Below the pieces are notes generated by a model. The model saw nothing but the letters and a program-made list of their open reading frames with translations. It had not been told where the DNA came from and made no database searches. Of a stretch of 64,000 nucleotides of DNA, positions 33,933-42,914 are shown piece after piece. The DNA is from an uncultured Alcaligenaceae bacterium. Its GTDB lineage: Bacteria; Pseudomonadota; Gammaproteobacteria; Burkholderiales; Burkholderiaceae_B. Numbering within the stretch: position 1 is the first letter of the stretch; each line of letters starts with the position of its first letter. The translations under genes were made by a program, and so were the position numbers. Location: contig CALFXX010000123.1 in assembly GCA_937952975.1 (NCBI GenBank), forward strand, positions 8,042 to 72,041. The letters are read 5' to 3'.

Positions 33933-34904
33933 TTACTTCAATAAACCTGCGTCTTTAAAATACTGTGTGTACCATTGAATTTCGGCTGGAAATTTACTGG
34001 CGACCGTGGCGCCGTCTTCATAGGCGTACGGCAAGTTGTATTTCTCGAGCAGTTGCTTAAATTCTGTTGTTTCAGCGACCTGTTTCAACGCGGCTTCTAA
34101 GGTGGCGGCGATGTCATTTGGCAAACCGGCTGGTGCCACCACAATCATGCCGCTAGGCGGATTGGTTGGCGGGCAACCGATATCTTTCATCACTGGGATG
34201 TCGGGTCGCTTAGGGTCGCGCTCGTCAACGTGAAAAGTCACGAGTTCTCTAAACTGCCCTTGCTCAACCAAAGGCATATGCGAGCCAGAGCCAGCAACAA
34301 AATCCACGTGTTTACCCATTAGGGCGGTGTTAGCTGTTGAGCCACCTTTAGTGGGCACATGTTTGAAGACGAGCCCTTTACAGCGCGCAAAGGATTCGAC
34401 ACCAATTTGCTGTTGGGTATGTGGGCCACTCGACGAGTAGCTCATACCAGGATTTTTCTTTGCGTATTCAACAAAGTCATCGACGGTTTTATATGGTGAA
34501 TCTGCATTGACTACGAGCCCGCCAATGTAATACGTGTACTGCATCAGAGGCCGAAAGCTCTGAGCGTTGTAAGCAAGCTTGACCAAAAGCGGTCGCATCG
34601 TGATTGAGCCGACCGATGAAACGAGTAGGGTATACCCATCTGGTTTTTTACTAGCGAGTAAGCCGTTTGCTACGGTGGCACCTCCGCCGCCTTTATTTTC
34701 AATAGCGACTGGCACACCGAGTATTTTTTCAATGCCCTGCGCTAAGGCACGTGCGGTGATGTCAGTGGTGCCGCCCGCAGCAAAGGCGACGTACATTGTG
34801 ATGGGTCTGTCTGGGTATTTCGCTGTGGCTAGGCCGCTAGCGATCATGCCGCCCGCCATCAGTAGGCTAATTCCGGCAAGACGAAAACGTTGGCTGAGTT
34901 TCAT
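33933..34904 (-). CDS. Bug/TctC-type periplasmic receptor of the second TctAB system
   Basis: This 323-aa protein has a signal peptide ending ASGLATA, then KYPDRPITMYVAFAAGGTTDITAR. KKPDGYTLLVSS (about 84-95) is present. It carries two Cys (CKGLVFKHVPTKGG near 163-176 and DIGCPPTN near 232) that are conserved in the homologue at 40610-41653 and might pair. Its start was set at 34904 because GAAAGGA precedes it; the upstream ATG at 34922 would contain that site. It is 24 bp from the TctA gene, so it is the likely cognate receptor. Confidence 0.92.
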   Translation of the reverse strand: MKLSQRFRLAGISLLMAGGMIASGLATAKYPDRPITMYVAFAAGGTTDITARALAQGIEKILGVPVAIENKGGGGATVANGLLASKKPDGYTLLVSSVGSITMRPLLVKLAYNAQSFRPLMQYTYYIGGLVVNADSPYKTVDDFVEYAKKNPGMSYSSSGPHTQQQIGVESFARCKGLVFKHVPTKGGSTANTALMGKHVDFVAGSGSHMPLVEQGQFRELVTFHVDERDPKRPDIPVMKDIGCPPTNPPSGMIVVAPAGLPNDIAATLEAALKQVAETTEFKQLLEKYNLPYAYEDGATVASKFPAEIQWYTQYFKDAGLLK

Positions 34905-34928
34905 AGAAATCCTTTCTTTCATTAACCG

Positions 34929-36443
34929 CTAGGCGTTTTCGTCGGCCGAGGCGACTAACGCACTACGCTTTTTGCGGATGGCGGGTAGCACTGCGCTAAT
35001 TAGCAATAGAGCCGAAATAAACAGAAAACCCGCTGCAATCGGGCGACTGACAAAAATCCCCATGCTGCCACTCGAAATAATTAAGGACTGGCGTAATGAG
35101 TCTTCAAGGATCGGACTTAAGACATAGGCCAAGATTAAAGGTGCAGGCTCATAATCAAACTTGCGCATCAGGTAGCCCACAATGCCGAAGAACAGCATCA
35201 TGTAAAGATCCATTTCGCTACCGTTGATGACGTAGGCACCTATCAGCGCGATAAATAAAATTAGCGGAAACAGCACTGCGTAGCGCACGCGCAGTAAGCG
35301 CACCCAAAGCCCGATGAGCGGCAGATTTAACACCAATAGCATGGCATTGCCTAAGTACATACTGGTGACTGTTCCCCAAAAGAGCTCTGGATTTTTTTCA
35401 ATCATCAGTGGGCCTGGCGTAATTCCATGAATCATCAGTGCGCCGAGCAAAATCCCCATGACCGCGTTGGCGGGGATGCCGAGCGTGAGCAGCGGAATGA
35501 AGGCCGCCTGCGCGGCAGCGTTATTGGCTGCCTCAGGCCCCGCCACGCCAGCAATCGCGCCGTGCCCAAATTTTTCAGGTGTTTTTGAAATACGTTTTTC
35601 TGTTCCGTACGAAATAAAGGACGCAAGCACTGCACCGCCGCCGGGCAAGATTCCTAATAAGAATCCTGATAAAGAGCCGCGCATGATTGGGGCGAACGAC
35701 TCTTTCCAGTCTTCACGACTAGGCAGTAGGTTTTTGACTTGGCTCACCACGACGCCCTGCTTGATGGTGCGCTCAACGTTTAGCAAAATTTCAGAGACGC
35801 CGAACAACCCCATGGCGAGTGGTGCGATGCCGATCCCGTCGAGCAAATCAGACACACCGAAGGTGAATCTAGGTAGCCCGGTCATGGTGTCCAAGCCAAC
35901 GACGCCGGCCAGCACACCAACGCCCGCCATCATGAGCGACTTGGCCATTGATTTTTGTGCCAGGTAGGTCAAAATCACCAAACCCATAATCATGAGCGCA
36001 AAATATTCGGGTGGCCCAAACTTTAAGGCGATTGAAGCGAGTGGAGGTGCGAGCAGCATCAAGCCAATAATGCCGATCGTGCCAGCGATAAACGAGCCGA
36101 AGGCCGCAATGCCCAGCGCTGGGCCAGCACGCCCCTGTAGCGCCATTTGGTGACCGTCTAGCATGGTGACGACGGACGCGGCCTCTCCGGGGATCCCAAC
36201 CAGAATCGACGTGGTCGACCCACCATACTGAGCGCCATAATAAATACCGGACAGCATAATGATTGCTGTCACAGGCGAAATGCCAAAAGTGATCGGTAAC
36301 AAAATTGACATGGCGCCAACCGGGCCAATGCCGGGCAAAACGCCTATCAGGGTACCGATCATTACGCCGATAAAGCAAAAGAAAATATTGTGTGGTTGGA
36401 ATGCCACCGCGAAACCGGTGATGAGGTTGTCAGCTAAGTCCAT
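34929..36443 (-). CDS. tctA: Tripartite tricarboxylate transporter large permease TctA
   Basis: This 504-aa membrane protein has [20 protein letters not shown] (about 37-56), [21 protein letters not shown] (about 72-92) and [30 protein letters not shown], all TctA landmarks in two homologous halves. It is clearly different from the other TctA at 19571-21097. It forms a second complete TTT system with the adjacent TctB and Bug genes, placed next to a FAD oxidoreductase. Confidence 0.95.
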   Translation of the reverse strand: MDLADNLITGFAVAFQPHNIFFCFIGVMIGTLIGVLPGIGPVGAMSILLPITFGISPVTAIIMLSGIYYGAQYGGSTTSILVGIPGEAASVVTMLDGHQMALQGRAGPALGIAAFGSFIAGTIGIIGLMLLAPPLASIALKFGPPEYFALMIMGLVILTYLAQKSMAKSLMMAGVGVLAGVVGLDTMTGLPRFTFGVSDLLDGIGIAPLAMGLFGVSEILLNVERTIKQGVVVSQVKNLLPSREDWKESFAPIMRGSLSGFLLGILPGGGAVLASFISYGTEKRISKTPEKFGHGAIAGVAGPEAANNAAAQAAFIPLLTLGIPANAVMGILLGALMIHGITPGPLMIEKNPELFWGTVTSMYLGNAMLLVLNLPLIGLWVRLLRVRYAVLFPLILFIALIGAYVINGSEMDLYMMLFFGIVGYLMRKFDYEPAPLILAYVLSPILEDSLRQSLIISSGSMGIFVSRPIAAGFLFISALLLISAVLPAIRKKRSALVASADENA

Positions 36444-36458
36444 AGGGAGTCGCGCGCC

Positions 36459-36917
36459 TCAGAAGCCAAAAATTCCCGCTGGAAGCGAGATTTTTAAAAT
36501 GGTTTTGAATAAGACGTAGGTGCAGCCGATTGCGATGACTGGAATAAAAATCGAGGTTTTCCAACTCAAGCCCTCAAGCCAGCGCATGATAATCAGCAGC
36601 AAAATAAAACTACACAAGAAAAAACCTAGCGTCTCGAAAGCCAAAATAAACAAAATAATGAGAATCGAGATGGCGACCGCGCGCCACCAGTTACAGCCTG
36701 CCCAAAGATCAGCAATGCGAGTTTGTGCAGCTGGATCGCCTTTGAATGATTGGATAAATATTACGAGCGCCATGAGCGCAACAAAGCTACCTGCTACGCA
36801 GGTCAAAAAACCCGAGCCGGGAGCCCCCATCGTGCCCACGCCAAGATCCAAGGCTCCATAGACGGCAGCTGCGCCGAAGAGAAGCCAAAATAGACTGCCG
36901 ACGCGCTCTGCGTTCAA
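36459..36917 (-). CDS. tctB: Tripartite tricarboxylate transporter small permease TctB
   Basis: This 152-aa protein has four hydrophobic segments: VGSLFWLLFGAAAVYGALDLG, APGSGFLTCVAGSFVALMALVIFI, AVAISILIILFILAFETLGFFLCSFILLLII and SIFIPVIAIGCTYVLFKTIL. The APGSGF motif corresponds to the conserved N-terminal TctB feature. It lies 15 bp upstream of tctA and is the first gene of the minus-strand unit TctB-TctA-Bug-FAD oxidoreductase. Sequence identity in this family is low, so context carries weight. Confidence 0.9.
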   Translation of the reverse strand: MNAERVGSLFWLLFGAAAVYGALDLGVGTMGAPGSGFLTCVAGSFVALMALVIFIQSFKGDPAAQTRIADLWAGCNWWRAVAISILIILFILAFETLGFFLCSFILLLIIMRWLEGLSWKTSIFIPVIAIGCTYVLFKTILKISLPAGIFGF

Positions 36918-37212
36918 GATGTCTCCTTCATTATTTTTGTAGTTGCACTGAGTATGGCTGCAAACTAAGTGTGCAGTGCAGCATTTTTGGCGACTCGTTG
37001 ATGTTCGCCTTGCTCGTGCTCATATCCTTAGCAATCCTAGGTCTTAGCCTGCGTGTTGTCAACCGCACAATCGTCCCCCGTGATTGTGAGCGCGATCTCG
37101 CAATGTGGCCGTTGTCATCTCTCGCTATGTGGTAAGAGCGTTGACATAAGATTCGCCATAGGTTTAAGCTGATTCTCAATATTAATTATTCAAGAGACAA
37201 CAGGAGTCCACC
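36918..37212. other. Divergent intergenic region between tctB and the HMGL-like gene
   Basis: This 295-bp stretch has no convincing gene: the only frame (minus strand 36931-37179) has no ribosome site and a composition unlike the neighbours. It contains the promoter pair for the divergent units, including the TTGACA match at 37141. Confidence 0.5.
37141..37168 (+). promoter_or_regulatory. Putative sigma-70 promoter of the HMGL-PrpD unit
   Basis: A perfect TTGACA -35 (37141-37146) is followed after 16 bases by TTTAAG (37163-37168), which matches four of six -10 bases. It is 45 bp upstream of the lyase start. Consensus match only. Confidence 0.45.
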
Positions 37213-38190
37213 ATGTCAGATCTGCCAAAACGCGTACGTATTCTCGAAGAAGGTCCTCGTGAGGGGATGCAAATTGAAAAGGGTCCTATCCCGACACAAC
37301 GCAAAATCGACTTGATCGATAGCTTGTCAGAAACTGGTCTTGAGCAAATCCAGGTGACGTCGTTTGTGAGCCCGCAGGCCGTGCCGCAGATGGCCGATGC
37401 GCCAGAAATTGTTGCGGGCTTCAAGCGTAAGCCAGGCGTGCGTTATACCGGTTTATGGCTTAACGATAAGGGTCTTGAGCGCGCGATCGCCACCCAAAAG
37501 CTTGATATTCGTGGTTCGCTGTCGCTGACCGCTTCAGAGAAATTCTTGCTTCGCAATCAAAAACGCACTTTGGCGCAAAACATCGAAGCCGTGCATTCGA
37601 TGATTGGTATGTTTAAGCACTACAACGTCGAGGTTAATCGCGCCAGTATTATGGCGGCCTTTGGTTGTAACTTTGAAGGTGACATTTCGACTGAGCGCGT
37701 GCTCGATCTGATTAAAACATTTCATGACATTGCTGAGCAGCACAGCATTAAGATCGGCACCTTATCGTTGGCCGACACCATGGCTTGGGCCACACCTGGT
37801 TCAATTCGCAGGGTAGTAGGTGCGGTACGTAATAAGTATCCTGATTTGGCGCTGTCGTTGCACTTGCACGATACGCGCGGCATGGGTATTGCTAATGCCT
37901 ACGCGGGTATGCAGATGGGTGTAGAGATTTTTGACGCAGCCGTTGCAGGGTTGGGGGGCTGCCCATTCGCTTCGCACTCAGGCGCATCGGGTAACGTGTG
38001 TACTGAAGATCTGGTATTCATGTGCCACGAGATGGGTATCGAAACTGGCATTGATCTTGAGAAATTGATTGAATCGGCGCTGTTGGCCGAGCAAGTTGTT
38101 GGCCATCCCTTGCCGGGTTCAGTGAAGATGGGCGGTTCGTTGAACAAACTGCGCCAAAAAGTTAAAGAATCGATGCAAGCTAAAGCCTAA
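37213..38190 (+). CDS. Hydroxymethylglutaryl-CoA lyase-like protein (HMGL/citramalyl-CoA lyase type)
   Basis: This 325-aa TIM-barrel protein has RVRILEEGPREGMQIEKGPI (about 7-26), a metal-ligand HLHDTRGMG (about 217-225) and the HMG-CoA lyase signature AVAGLGGCPFASHSGASGN (about 240-258), with the catalytic Cys. The normal GPRDGLQ Asp is Glu here, as in some homologues with other 3-hydroxy-3-methyl-acyl-CoA substrates. It should cleave a 3-hydroxyacyl-CoA to acetyl-CoA and an oxo acid. CAGGAG precedes the ATG. A MmgE/PrpD gene follows 14 bp later, suggesting a joint route for methyl-branched dicarboxylates (inference). Confidence 0.88.
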   Translation: MSDLPKRVRILEEGPREGMQIEKGPIPTQRKIDLIDSLSETGLEQIQVTSFVSPQAVPQMADAPEIVAGFKRKPGVRYTGLWLNDKGLERAIATQKLDIRGSLSLTASEKFLLRNQKRTLAQNIEAVHSMIGMFKHYNVEVNRASIMAAFGCNFEGDISTERVLDLIKTFHDIAEQHSIKIGTLSLADTMAWATPGSIRRVVGAVRNKYPDLALSLHLHDTRGMGIANAYAGMQMGVEIFDAAVAGLGGCPFASHSGASGNVCTEDLVFMCHEMGIETGIDLEKLIESALLAEQVVGHPLPGSVKMGGSLNKLRQKVKESMQAKA

Positions 38191-38204
38191 ACAAGGACGC
38201 CATC

Positions 38205-39566
38205 ATGACCGATATCACCCGTGAACTTGGTGCGTTTGTTTCAGGTTTAACCTACGACAAAATCCCCAAGGCTGCAGTCGAAGTCATTCATATGGGCTTT
38301 GCAGATTGTGTGGGCGTGATGCTCGCCGGTCGTGATGAGCCGCCTACTAAAATCTTAAAAGAGGTGCTTGCGCCGCCTGCGGGGACCTCGACGCTGATGT
38401 TCGGCGCCCAGACTGCAAGCGCAGCTGACGCAGCTTGGATCAATGGTGTCGCTGCGCACGCGTTGGATTTTGATGACGTAGCAATCAAGGGGCACCCGAG
38501 CACGATTTTGGTACCTGCGATTATTGCTGAGGCGCAAGCTTTGGGCTCAACAGGTCGTGAGATGGTGACCGCCTACGCTGCGGGCTACGAAGTGTGGGCC
38601 GAGTTGGCGCGTCGTGATCCTGATCACTACCACACCAAAGGTTGGCATCCCACCGGTATTTTGGGTGCGATCGCTTCCGCTGCGGCCTGTGCTTCTTTGA
38701 ATAAATTGAATCCAGAGCAATGCACGATGGCCATCGCTTTGGGTGCATCGCAAAGCGCCGGCATTATGGCTAACTTCGGTACGATGACTAAGCCGTTTCA
38801 TGCAGGACGTTCGGCACAGTCAGGGGTACTGGCTGCGCGGCTTGCGAAGGCAGGCTTTACCTCTTCGTTAGATGCGCTCGAGCATCCACAGGGTTTCTTG
38901 TCGGCCGTCTCGCCTAATAATCGTTTTGATGCCACCTCGCCAGTAGAGGCGGGCAAGATCTGGAAGCTTGCGGTGACCAAGCTATCGGTCAAAAAATATC
39001 CACTTTGCTTCTGCACACATCGCGCGTTAGACGGCATGCTCGATTTGGTCGCTGAAACTCCGGTGACTGCGGATCAGATCGAAAGCATTACTGCCTTGAC
39101 CAGTCGTCGCAACACCAAAGTTTTGCGTAACCACCAACCTCAAACTGGTCTTGAAGCAAAATTCAGTATGCAATTTGCGATGGCTTCCTGCGTGGTGGCT
39201 GGACGCGCCGGTCTGACTGAGCTCGTTGATGATTTTGTGATCCGCAAGGATGTGCAAGATTTGATGAAACGAATCAGCGTTCAGGCTGATGATGCCGAGC
39301 ATCCGACGATGCCAGGCTACTCACCTTTTGACCAAGTGACTGTCAAACTAAAAAATGGTCAGACCTTGCAAAGTAAAGAAGTTGTGACTGTGCGTGGCGG
39401 GCCAGACTTTCCGTTGAACCGTGAACAACTTTGGGCTAAGTTTGATGACTGCGCAGCTGTGGGGCATTTTGAAGGCTCAGCCTTGAAATTGTTTGATGCG
39501 TTTATGGCTCTTGATCAGGTCGCGAATGTTAGCGATATTCCTGGCTTGAGTTCGGGCAAAAAGTAA
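38205..39566 (+). CDS. MmgE/PrpD family protein
   Basis: This 453-aa protein has the MmgE/PrpD opening (LGAFVSGLTYDKIPKAAVEVIHMGFADCVGVMLAG), INGVAAHALDFDDVAIKGHPSTILVPAIIAEAQ (about 80-112), and KPFHAGRSAQSGVLAARLAKAGFTSS (about 194-219). PrpD dehydrates 2-methylcitrate and similar carboxylates; the family also includes iminodisuccinate epimerase and immune itaconate synthase, so substrate is open. It is translated right after the lyase gene (14 bp) and ends before a strong terminator. Confidence 0.9.
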   Translation: MTDITRELGAFVSGLTYDKIPKAAVEVIHMGFADCVGVMLAGRDEPPTKILKEVLAPPAGTSTLMFGAQTASAADAAWINGVAAHALDFDDVAIKGHPSTILVPAIIAEAQALGSTGREMVTAYAAGYEVWAELARRDPDHYHTKGWHPTGILGAIASAAACASLNKLNPEQCTMAIALGASQSAGIMANFGTMTKPFHAGRSAQSGVLAARLAKAGFTSSLDALEHPQGFLSAVSPNNRFDATSPVEAGKIWKLAVTKLSVKKYPLCFCTHRALDGMLDLVAETPVTADQIESITALTSRRNTKVLRNHQPQTGLEAKFSMQFAMASCVVAGRAGLTELVDDFVIRKDVQDLMKRISVQADDAEHPTMPGYSPFDQVTVKLKNGQTLQSKEVVTVRGGPDFPLNREQLWAKFDDCAAVGHFEGSALKLFDAFMALDQVANVSDIPGLSSGKK

Positions 39567-39576
39567 GAGGCTGCAG

Positions 39577-39610
39577 CACTACATATCTTTACGATGGTTT
39601 GTATGTAGTG
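39577..39610 (+). other. 9-bp inverted repeat downstream of prpD-like gene
   Basis: CACTACATA (39577-39585) and TATGTAGTG (39602-39610) form a stem with a 16-base loop, starting 11 bp after the PrpD-like stop codon. No T run follows, so it may only help mRNA 3' end formation upstream of the stronger terminator at 39688. Confidence 0.4.
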
Positions 39611-39687
39611 TGTTGCCTAAATCTTGGCTGTGGGGGGCGTGGCGGATAGTGACCCGTCAGCTACGTCACATCGTAGTGTGAGCTAAT

Positions 39688-39722
39688 AAAAAAAGGGGAC
39701 CGCCTAAGCGCTCCCCTTTTTT
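39688..39722. terminator. Bidirectional Rho-independent terminator
   Basis: A-run plus GGGGACCGC pairs with GCGCTCCCC plus T-run around a CTAA loop, with one mismatch in the stem. It lies between the convergent PrpD-like and dienelactone-hydrolase-like genes and has T tracts in both directions. Confidence 0.85.
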
Positions 39723-39738
39723 GCTGCTTTGACTAAAT

Positions 39739-40407
39739 TTAACCAACCAGCTTTCTAAACATCTCAATGGTACGCTCGCGTGCCAACTTTGCTGACGCTG
39801 CGTCATACGAACCGCGCTGATCGCAGTTAAAACCGTGACCTGCTGGATAGAAGTAGCTCGTTTCCTTTGGATATGCCGCTGCAACGACCTTAGCTTGCTC
39901 AAGCGTAATCGAATGATCGGTTTCGCCGAACTGAAACATGACTGGGCACTTTGGTGTTTCTTTTAAAAAGTTAGGAATGGCGCCACCGTAGTAAGGCACC
40001 GAGCAAGCCAAGCCATCGACGCGACCGGCTGCCAGCCAGGCAATGACGCCACCCCAGCAGTAACCAACGATACCAACTTTACCGGCGTGTTTGCCGTGCT
40101 CGATTGCAGCTTTGACATCAAGCAGCGTATCGTCGAAGCTAATTTTTTTCATGAGTTCAACGCCAGCACCGATTTCAGGCTGTGTGTAGCCTGATTCGTA
40201 TTTGGTTTGTGCGCGATCAAAAAAAGCGGGGGCGATCGTGAGATAGCCATCGGCAGCAAAGCCATCGGCTACTGAACGAATGTGGCTATTAACGCCAAAA
40301 ATTTCTGGTGCAACGATGACTAAGCCGCGTGGCTTGCCAGCTGGCTCTGCAACATAAGCGTCGAATTGATGGCCGTCTGAGGCTTTGAGTTGAATGCTTT
40401 TACCCAT
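39739..40407 (-). CDS. Dienelactone hydrolase family protein
   Basis: This 222-aa alpha/beta hydrolase has the DLH catalytic set: GYCWGG (nucleophilic Cys about 117), FQFGETDHSI (Asp region about 170-179) and AGHGFNCD (His about 201). DLH opens 4-carboxymethylenebut-2-en-4-olide rings in chloro-aromatic degradation, but many family members act on other esters or lactones. No signal peptide is seen. AAGGAGAT lies before the ATG. It seems monocistronic, with a terminator downstream. Confidence 0.88.
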   Translation of the reverse strand: MGKSIQLKASDGHQFDAYVAEPAGKPRGLVIVAPEIFGVNSHIRSVADGFAADGYLTIAPAFFDRAQTKYESGYTQPEIGAGVELMKKISFDDTLLDVKAAIEHGKHAGKVGIVGYCWGGVIAWLAAGRVDGLACSVPYYGGAIPNFLKETPKCPVMFQFGETDHSITLEQAKVVAAAYPKETSYFYPAGHGFNCDQRGSYDAASAKLARERTIEMFRKLVG

Positions 40408-40545
40408 ACTGATCTCCTTGAGTACGTCTTGCTTGAATAATTGATTAAACCGAACCTTGCGTGTCGCGAAAGGGGGGCACTGACGTCTGTGACGCTTTTT
40501 GCTGCGCTAATTATATGCACAGACGCGGTCAGATCGACAAGACAT

Positions 40546-40586
40546 TTTGACATCCTCCCCGCTCTAAAGGCCGAGGCTTTCCGCGG
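40546..40586. mobile_element. Possible degenerate IS200/IS605-type terminal hairpin
   Basis: TTTGACATCCTCCCCGC, then TCTAAAGGCCGAGGCTTTCC resembles the hairpin and flank commonly found at an end of tnpB-carrying IS200/IS605 (IS1341 group) elements, whose typical form is GACATCCTCCCCGCCCTAAAGGGCGGGG. The stem is imperfect here, and no transposase or TnpB gene is nearby. It could be the scar of a decayed element in the 200-bp gap before a Bug gene. Recognised by resemblance only. Confidence 0.35.
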
Positions 40587-40609
40587 ACTCTGGTAAATGC
40601 CTGTTGAGA

Positions 40610-41653
40610 CTACTTTAGATCGCCTGTTTTAGTGAAGTAATCTTTATACCAGGCAGTTTCGAGCGCCAAGTCGCGATTCAGTGTTTGACTGTCTTTGAGG
40701 TCAAAGGGTAAATAGTTTTGTTTGAGCATTGCCTTGAACTCAGCCGACTGGGCGATTGTCATAAAAGTGTCTTCAAGCTTTTTGATAATCGCTGGCGGTG
40801 TTCCGGCCCGAACGGTGACGAGCATGCCGCTATTTGGTGGGTTATCCCAGTCGCAGCCAATCTCTTTGAGGGTTCGAACTTCAGGGAAGTTTTCGTCGCG
40901 CATGCTTTGAAAGAGCACCAGTTGGCGAAATACCCCATCAACGACCAAGGGGTTGTGTGATCCTGAGCCCGAGGTGAAGTTCACATGTTTTCCCATCAGC
41001 ATGGTGTTGGCTTCTGTGCCGCCTTTGGTGGGTACGTGTTTAAAGTCTAAGCCCTTGCATCGCTTTAAGGCCTCAACCCCCATTTGTTGAGAAGTTGTTG
41101 CCACACCACCACCACCCGCAGTCGCGAATGACATACCTGGGTTTTTTTTCGCTGCCTCAATGAAATCTTCAATGGTCTTCCAAGGGCTATCGGCGGGTAT
41201 CACAACAGAACCGTTATGAAAATAACTATATTGCATCACGCCCACAATATCTGACGTTTTATAGCTGACCTTCATGAGGGCCGGGCGAGTTGTAATCGCG
41301 GAAGTTGAGCCGATCAGTACTGTGTAGCCATCGGGTTTCTTTGATACCAGCATGCCGGCGGCAACCGTTCCGCCGCCGCCGCCCTTGTTATCAATTGTGA
41401 TGGGTACGCCTAGGATGGGCTCGGCAGCGCGGGCAAGGGCGCGCGCGGTAATGTCGGTCGTTGCTCCGGCCGCATAGGACACATAAAACGTGATCGGTTT
41501 GTTCGGATAATTTTGCGCCTGCGCAGCAAATGGTAGTGCGAGGCAAGCGGCACCCGTCAGCGTACCCACGAGCCCTGACCAAGCGACAAAATAACCCTGT
41601 TTCAAAAAGGTTACCCTTCGCATAGCCGGTGTGATCAGCTCTTTGAAATACAT
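40610..41653 (-). CDS. Bug/TctC-type periplasmic solute receptor (paralogue of 33933-34904)
   Basis: This 347-aa protein has a long signal region ending FAAQAQ, then NYPNKPITFYVSYAAGATTDITAR. KKPDGYTVLIGS (about 106-117), CKGLDFKHVPTKGGTEANTMLMGKHV (about 190-215) and EIGCDWDNPP follow, matching the receptor of the second TctAB system 6 kb away closely. It has no permease neighbour. AGGGG lies about nine bases before the ATG at 41653; a later ATG at 41623 is possible but has no ribosome site. Confidence 0.9.
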   Translation of the reverse strand: MYFKELITPAMRRVTFLKQGYFVAWSGLVGTLTGAACLALPFAAQAQNYPNKPITFYVSYAAGATTDITARALARAAEPILGVPITIDNKGGGGGTVAAGMLVSKKPDGYTVLIGSTSAITTRPALMKVSYKTSDIVGVMQYSYFHNGSVVIPADSPWKTIEDFIEAAKKNPGMSFATAGGGGVATTSQQMGVEALKRCKGLDFKHVPTKGGTEANTMLMGKHVNFTSGSGSHNPLVVDGVFRQLVLFQSMRDENFPEVRTLKEIGCDWDNPPNSGMLVTVRAGTPPAIIKKLEDTFMTIAQSAEFKAMLKQNYLPFDLKDSQTLNRDLALETAWYKDYFTKTGDLK

Positions 41654-41742
41654 GGTCTAGACCCCTTTTTTGGTCGAAGCTGCTAGTCGTTCTGTTCAGG
41701 ACTCAATACAGATCTTTGTTGAAATCGAAGCCGCAGGGCGCT

Positions 41743-42738
41743 TTACTCTTGAGTTAGGTTCGCCGCCTCAACTGTTTGCTTCCAATTTGCAATCTCTGAG
41801 CGCACGAAGGCATTGAAGTCTGCCGGTGAGTTACCGCCTGCAACACCACCCATCTCTTTGAAGCGGTTTTGGATGTCAGCGGTGTTTAAGACTTTGGCGG
41901 TCGCAAGTTGTAAACGATCAACGATCGCTTGAGGCGTTGCCGCTGGGGCAAAGAGGCCAAACCAAGCGGTCACTAGCATGTTTGACACGCCCGCCTCAGC
42001 CATTGTCGGGACGCTAGGTAGCTCGGGTGCGCGTACATCGCTCGTGACGGCGAGTGCACGCAGCTTGCCGCCTTTAATTTGCGCCATCACGCTCGGTGCT
42101 GTCGCAATCATAAAAGTGAACTGGTTCCCCAGTAAGGCGCCTGTCGCAGGACCCGCTCCCTTGTAGGGGATGTGCGGCACCTGAATCCCCGCTCGCTGCA
42201 TAAACATTTCACCCGATAAATGCGGCGATTGTCCGGCGCCCGCCGAGCCAAAGGAATAGAGACTAGGATCTTTTTTGATCGCGCTGATCAGCTCTTGCAC
42301 CGTCGTAAAGGGTGTGCTGCTGTTCACGACCAAGATATTGGGATTTGAGATAACAAGCGTGATTGCGCTGAAGTCATCAGGCGTATAAGGGAGCTTTTTA
42401 TACAGGCTGTAATTGATTGAATGAGAGCCGATATTCGCCATCATGATCGTATAGCCATCGGGTGTGGCGCGTGCCACATACTGCGAGCCTAAAATGCCAC
42501 CCGCGCCTGCCTTGTTTTCAACGACAACGGTTGTGCCAAGTTCAGCGCCGAGCTTTTCACTAATAATGCGAGCTGCTTGATCACCTGTACCGCCCGGTGC
42601 AGCCCCCACGATAATGGTGATGGGCTTATCGGGCCAAGCGGCTACGCAGGGCAGAGCGAGCGAAAGCGCTAAATTGAACGCCACGAATGCGCGCAGAAAA
42701 AACGTTTTATGCAAGGTTCTCAATTTGAGCGCCGACAT
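41743..42738 (-). CDS. Bug/TctC-type periplasmic solute receptor
   Basis: This 331-aa protein has a signal peptide (FNLALSLALPCVA), then AWPDKPITIIVGAAPGGTGDQAARI. ATPDGYTIMMAN (about 91-102) and IPYKGAGPATGALLGNQ (about 187-203) follow. It sits tandem with the previous Bug gene, 89 bp apart, on the same strand. AGGAG is six bases from a GTG at 42741 and nine from the ATG at 42738; the ATG is used here but either may serve. Confidence 0.91.
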   Translation of the reverse strand: MSALKLRTLHKTFFLRAFVAFNLALSLALPCVAAWPDKPITIIVGAAPGGTGDQAARIISEKLGAELGTTVVVENKAGAGGILGSQYVARATPDGYTIMMANIGSHSINYSLYKKLPYTPDDFSAITLVISNPNILVVNSSTPFTTVQELISAIKKDPSLYSFGSAGAGQSPHLSGEMFMQRAGIQVPHIPYKGAGPATGALLGNQFTFMIATAPSVMAQIKGGKLRALAVTSDVRAPELPSVPTMAEAGVSNMLVTAWFGLFAPAATPQAIVDRLQLATAKVLNTADIQNRFKEMGGVAGGNSPADFNAFVRSEIANWKQTVEAANLTQE

Positions 42739-42822
42739 CACAGCAGTCTCCTAATACTGAATTTATTTTGTTTGTTATCGCCTAAGGTTAGCAGGAAATC
42801 ATCAGCCAATCGCATTTCTCGC

Positions 42823-42851
42823 TAGACGCAACAGAGCATGATGTCCATAAT
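42823..42851 (+). promoter_or_regulatory. Putative sigma-70 promoter of the CMD-family gene
   Basis: TAGACG (42823-42828; four of six -35 bases) and CATAAT (42846-42851; five of six -10 bases) are separated by 17 bases, ending 63 bp upstream of the GTG start. Consensus match only. Confidence 0.35.
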
Positions 42852-42914
42852 AAGAGCAAAACACAACGCGCATGCTGCATTGCGCCATAAGAATCTAAGT
42901 TAAGGAGAACAATC

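Noticed and set aside
36931..37179. 82-aa minus-strand frame between tctB and the lyase gene
   Set aside because: Arg-rich, without ribosome site or recognisable domain, and it overlaps a good TTGACA promoter match.
40320..40553. 77-aa minus-strand frame over the dienelactone-hydrolase start
   Set aside because: It overlaps the real gene's N-terminus in another frame, and shows no family features.
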